From NCBI GenBank assembly GCA_963082875.1, contig OY720097.1, positions 9,742,501 to 9,806,500 of the forward strand: 64,000 nucleotides of DNA, in the 5' to 3' direction. Positions 61,497-64,000 of this stretch are shown here, in pieces. Each line of letters opens with the position of its first letter. Position 1 is the first letter of the stretch. Position numbers and translations under genes: made by a program. Origin of the DNA: Corella eumyota (taxonomy: Eukaryota > Chordata > Ascidiacea > Phlebobranchia > Corellidae). The notes beneath the pieces are model-generated. The model worked only from the letters and a program-made list of their open reading frames with translations, was not told the DNA's origin and made no database searches.

Positions 61497-64000
61497 ATGG
61501 ATGAACGGCATTGGTGGATTGCCAATAAAATTCAGGAAACATTTGCCGTTGATGAAACAGATAGGTTTATAATAGTGCAGTATTTCTGTTTTTAATATTT
61601 TTTTACAAAGAATTTTCTCTTAATAACTTATAGTATTAAGCAAATTATTTATTTTCCATAAATTTTGGTTTATTATTTTTAAATAAATGTTTGAAACTTC
61701 AAGATTTTGTAAACTTTATTTAAGTATATATAGTTATTATTATATTAAACTTTTTTTACTACACAATCAGTTTTTGGTTTTAATGGTTTTTAATGCAAGT
61801 TGTAACATGAATTTTTACATGTTTAATATTTTTTTTTCTTTTAGTCCTACAGTTCTTGAGCACTATTTATTGGAGCCTAATAATTTTGAATTGTTAACTC
61901 AATTTCTTACCAGTGATGGAAGCAACAAGTTGTTTGTTTATGGAAAGCGACCAGAAAATCGAGCATGGATGACAGAAGATTTAACAATGACATCTAATTT
62001 AATTAATGTTAAGGTTAAACAATTTTTTTAATTTATTTACATTTTGTTTAAAAATTTTAATTTGAAGAACAAAATGTATTATTGGGCTAACTATAAAATT
62101 AGGTTCAACCATTATATGTTTATAAATGTAAAAGTTTTTAAACGGCGGAATTTTTTTTACTTTTTTTGAATACAGGGAATAGGTATAAATGAGTTGGTGT
62201 GCTGTTATTTTTTAAGAGCAATAACAGAAGGTGATATTGATCAGGTGTATATGCACAAACAGATTTTTAGTGGTGAGGTTAAAAACAATTCACTACAGTT
62301 GCTATCGACTATATTGGGACAGGTAGATTAGTAATATGTATTTTTTGTATTTTTGTAATTAAAAAACAATCTTTTTGGTTTCAGTAATCTTGTTTGAGGG
62401 TTAACTTTTCCTTAAAAGTATTGGTAGTAGCATTAAATTTTTGAAAATGAAATTTTGAAGAAAGGCTATTTGAAAAATCATTTTATAATGTTTTGTTAGA
62501 TGCATTAATGTTATACAAAAGTTTTTAAAGTTATAGAGCTGGAAAACTTTAAATGGTTTTAATATTTGGCAATTATTGCAAATCCGACCCACACTTAAAT
62601 TTTTATGGCAGTTTTAAGTGCAATTGGTTATTCCCCGACATTTAATCTGTTTATTTTTTTTACTAAGCATTGTTATTCCATTCTCTGATTTTTTTATATA
62701 TTTATTATTTAAAGTTTAAGTCAAAAAAATTTGTTTTAGGTTTTTCTTCCTATGGTTAAGAGTCAGGAAGATTGGGGAAAATGCACAGATGATCACAAAG
62801 CTCAACTTTCTCATTCTGTTGAGAAATATGTAAATGTGATGACACATGCCACCAGTAAGACTTATGCCTCAAATCAACAGGTATATATATATATTACAAA
62901 ACTACATTACTTTAAAAATGTTGAATAATTAATATATTGTATAGTGTTCTGTTTTGTTTTAAACTGATTATGTATATTTTGTCTCTTGATATTGATGTAC
63001 TATTTTTTATTTATTTGTCAAAACTTTTTTTTATTTAATGTATATATATATAACTTTTTAGATTTTATGTCTTCCTGATCAACTGGTAAGCAGGGATTTA
63101 GTTCAACATCGAACAATGGCTTTGGATCCGAGCATTATTCAATCATACGAAGATGTTCTACATGAGTGGACACAAACAATTGAAGGTGTTTTGTCTGAGG
63201 GATATGATGACAGGTTAAAAATTAAAAAGTTTAGTCTCAACATAAGTAGTTGTTTGGTATTTTTTGCAAAATTAATTAGCAATAAGTATTACAGTAGATA
63301 AGAATAACTTTAAAAACCTTTACTTCCCTTCAGATTGCTTGACAATCATTCAGGTCCTTTGACAGAGTTGGAACGTTGGAAACGTCGACAAAGAGTTTTG
63401 TCAGGAATAACTGAACAGTTAAAAGGAAAAGAATGTAAGAATGTTATTGGGGTTCTTATACAGGCAAAATCTAGGTCTCTGAGGGCATGGAGAACTATTG
63501 ACATGTTGTAAGTTACTATTTAGTTTATTAATTTATTTTTTGTTAAAACCCTATTGTAGGCAATGAATTTTTTTTGGCAGTTTGGGTATTAATAATGGTT
63601 TGGTCTAATTATTAATGTTCATATGGTTTTTGGCTTGACAGAAGTTACCATTTAAAGTGCTTTACTCCAAGGCAATCATGTGAAAGTAAATCGGGCCCAC
63701 ACAGATTTTACCTTGTAAAGTTAACAATTCTATTCTAATGACTACATTATGTTGCTGGTACTGGACTTATGTTTTTTTTTTACTTTGGTTTTTGCGCATT
63801 GATAAAAGTAAATTATAAATACGATATACAATTAATATTACAACAATGCAACGGGAAAAAATGACAAAATCAATTTAATGATTTAAAACATGCCAAAAGT
63901 AATAATGTTTAAACAAAGATTTTATAGTATACTATGGCATGGTCATCAAACCCAGTTGTATTTATGAGGAATTAATTTTTTTTTTATTTAACAAGATCAA
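61497..64000 (+). CDS. DNAH5/8-like: Axonemal dynein heavy chain, N-terminal part (continues off the right edge)
   Basis: Six coding exons are placed at 61497-61564, 61845-62013, 62176-62322, 62740-62880, 63062-63213 and 63334-63507, giving the first 283 residues. Phases match at every junction, and the last exon ends at a GTAAGT donor. The protein begins MDERHWWIANKIQETFAVDE. It runs through the dynein tail (DHC_N1) region with VHKQIFSG-like and PLTELERWKRRQRVLSGITE, KGKECKNVIGVLIQAKS and WRTIDM motifs, typical of outer-arm heavy chains. The recalled DNAH5/DNAH8 sequences fit best, but DNAH9/11/17 is not excluded. The motor domain would lie well beyond the window. In cilia and flagella this chain forms the outer arm that slides doublet microtubules; ascidian sperm tails depend on it. 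Confidence 0.85.
63771..63862 (+). repeat. Short interspersed repeat, copy 2, in dynein intron 6
   Basis: Same orientation and near-identical to 61105-61206, including TTTGGTTTTTGCGCATTGAT and the end ACAACAATGCAACGGGAAAA. No target duplication or terminal structure was clear. Confidence 0.65.

Overview
The window is AT-rich animal nuclear DNA with short, clean spliceosomal introns. The best guess for the organism is a solitary ascidian such as Ciona. The reasons are a Frizzled4-type receptor, an SLC13 transporter, a TRPM channel and an axonemal dynein packed within about 35 kb, and a composite tRNA-derived SINE that resembles, from memory, the Cics-1 family of Ciona. No database was searched. 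Exon boundaries were set by hand from GT/AG sites and reading phase. Each completed gene model below closes in frame from ATG to stop.

Layout. 1-12276: a satellite array of 16 full units of about 690-906 bp plus a partial one. It has a higher-order period of 3.85 kb and a later 1.5 kb duplication. It runs off the left edge and a SINE abuts its right end. 13.2-13.5 kb: an orphan exon of a C-type lectin domain. 14.1-21.3 kb: nested DNA transposons. An old hAT relic with BED-finger and C-terminal dimerisation remnants is split by a foldback-like element with long inverted arms. That element is in turn invaded by a transposon carrying an intron-containing, decayed MULE-type transposase with a CxxH motif and a SWIM zinc finger.

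22.3-24.7 kb (minus): WTAP, the m6A-writer and splicing cofactor, in 5 exons. 29.1-35.8 kb (plus): a Frizzled4-like Wnt receptor, 9 exons, 618 aa. 37.5-45.6 kb (plus): an SLC13 sodium/dicarboxylate or sulfate cotransporter, 16 exons, 689 aa, with a hAT-type MITE in intron 13. 47.2-55.5 kb (minus): a short TRPM-like channel, 25 exons, 1084 aa, convergent with SLC13, with three SINE copies in its introns. 56.8-59.4 kb (plus): an RGS protein, 6 exons, 389 aa. 61.5 kb to the right edge (plus): the first six coding exons of an axonemal dynein heavy chain, probably of the DNAH5/DNAH8 type.

The genes are unrelated in pathway: RNA methylation, Wnt signalling, anion transport, cation channel, G-protein regulation and cilia. 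None is in an evident operon. The least ordinary parts are the satellite with its conserved GC-rich core, the nested foldback/MULE/hAT structure, and the divergent short TRPM.
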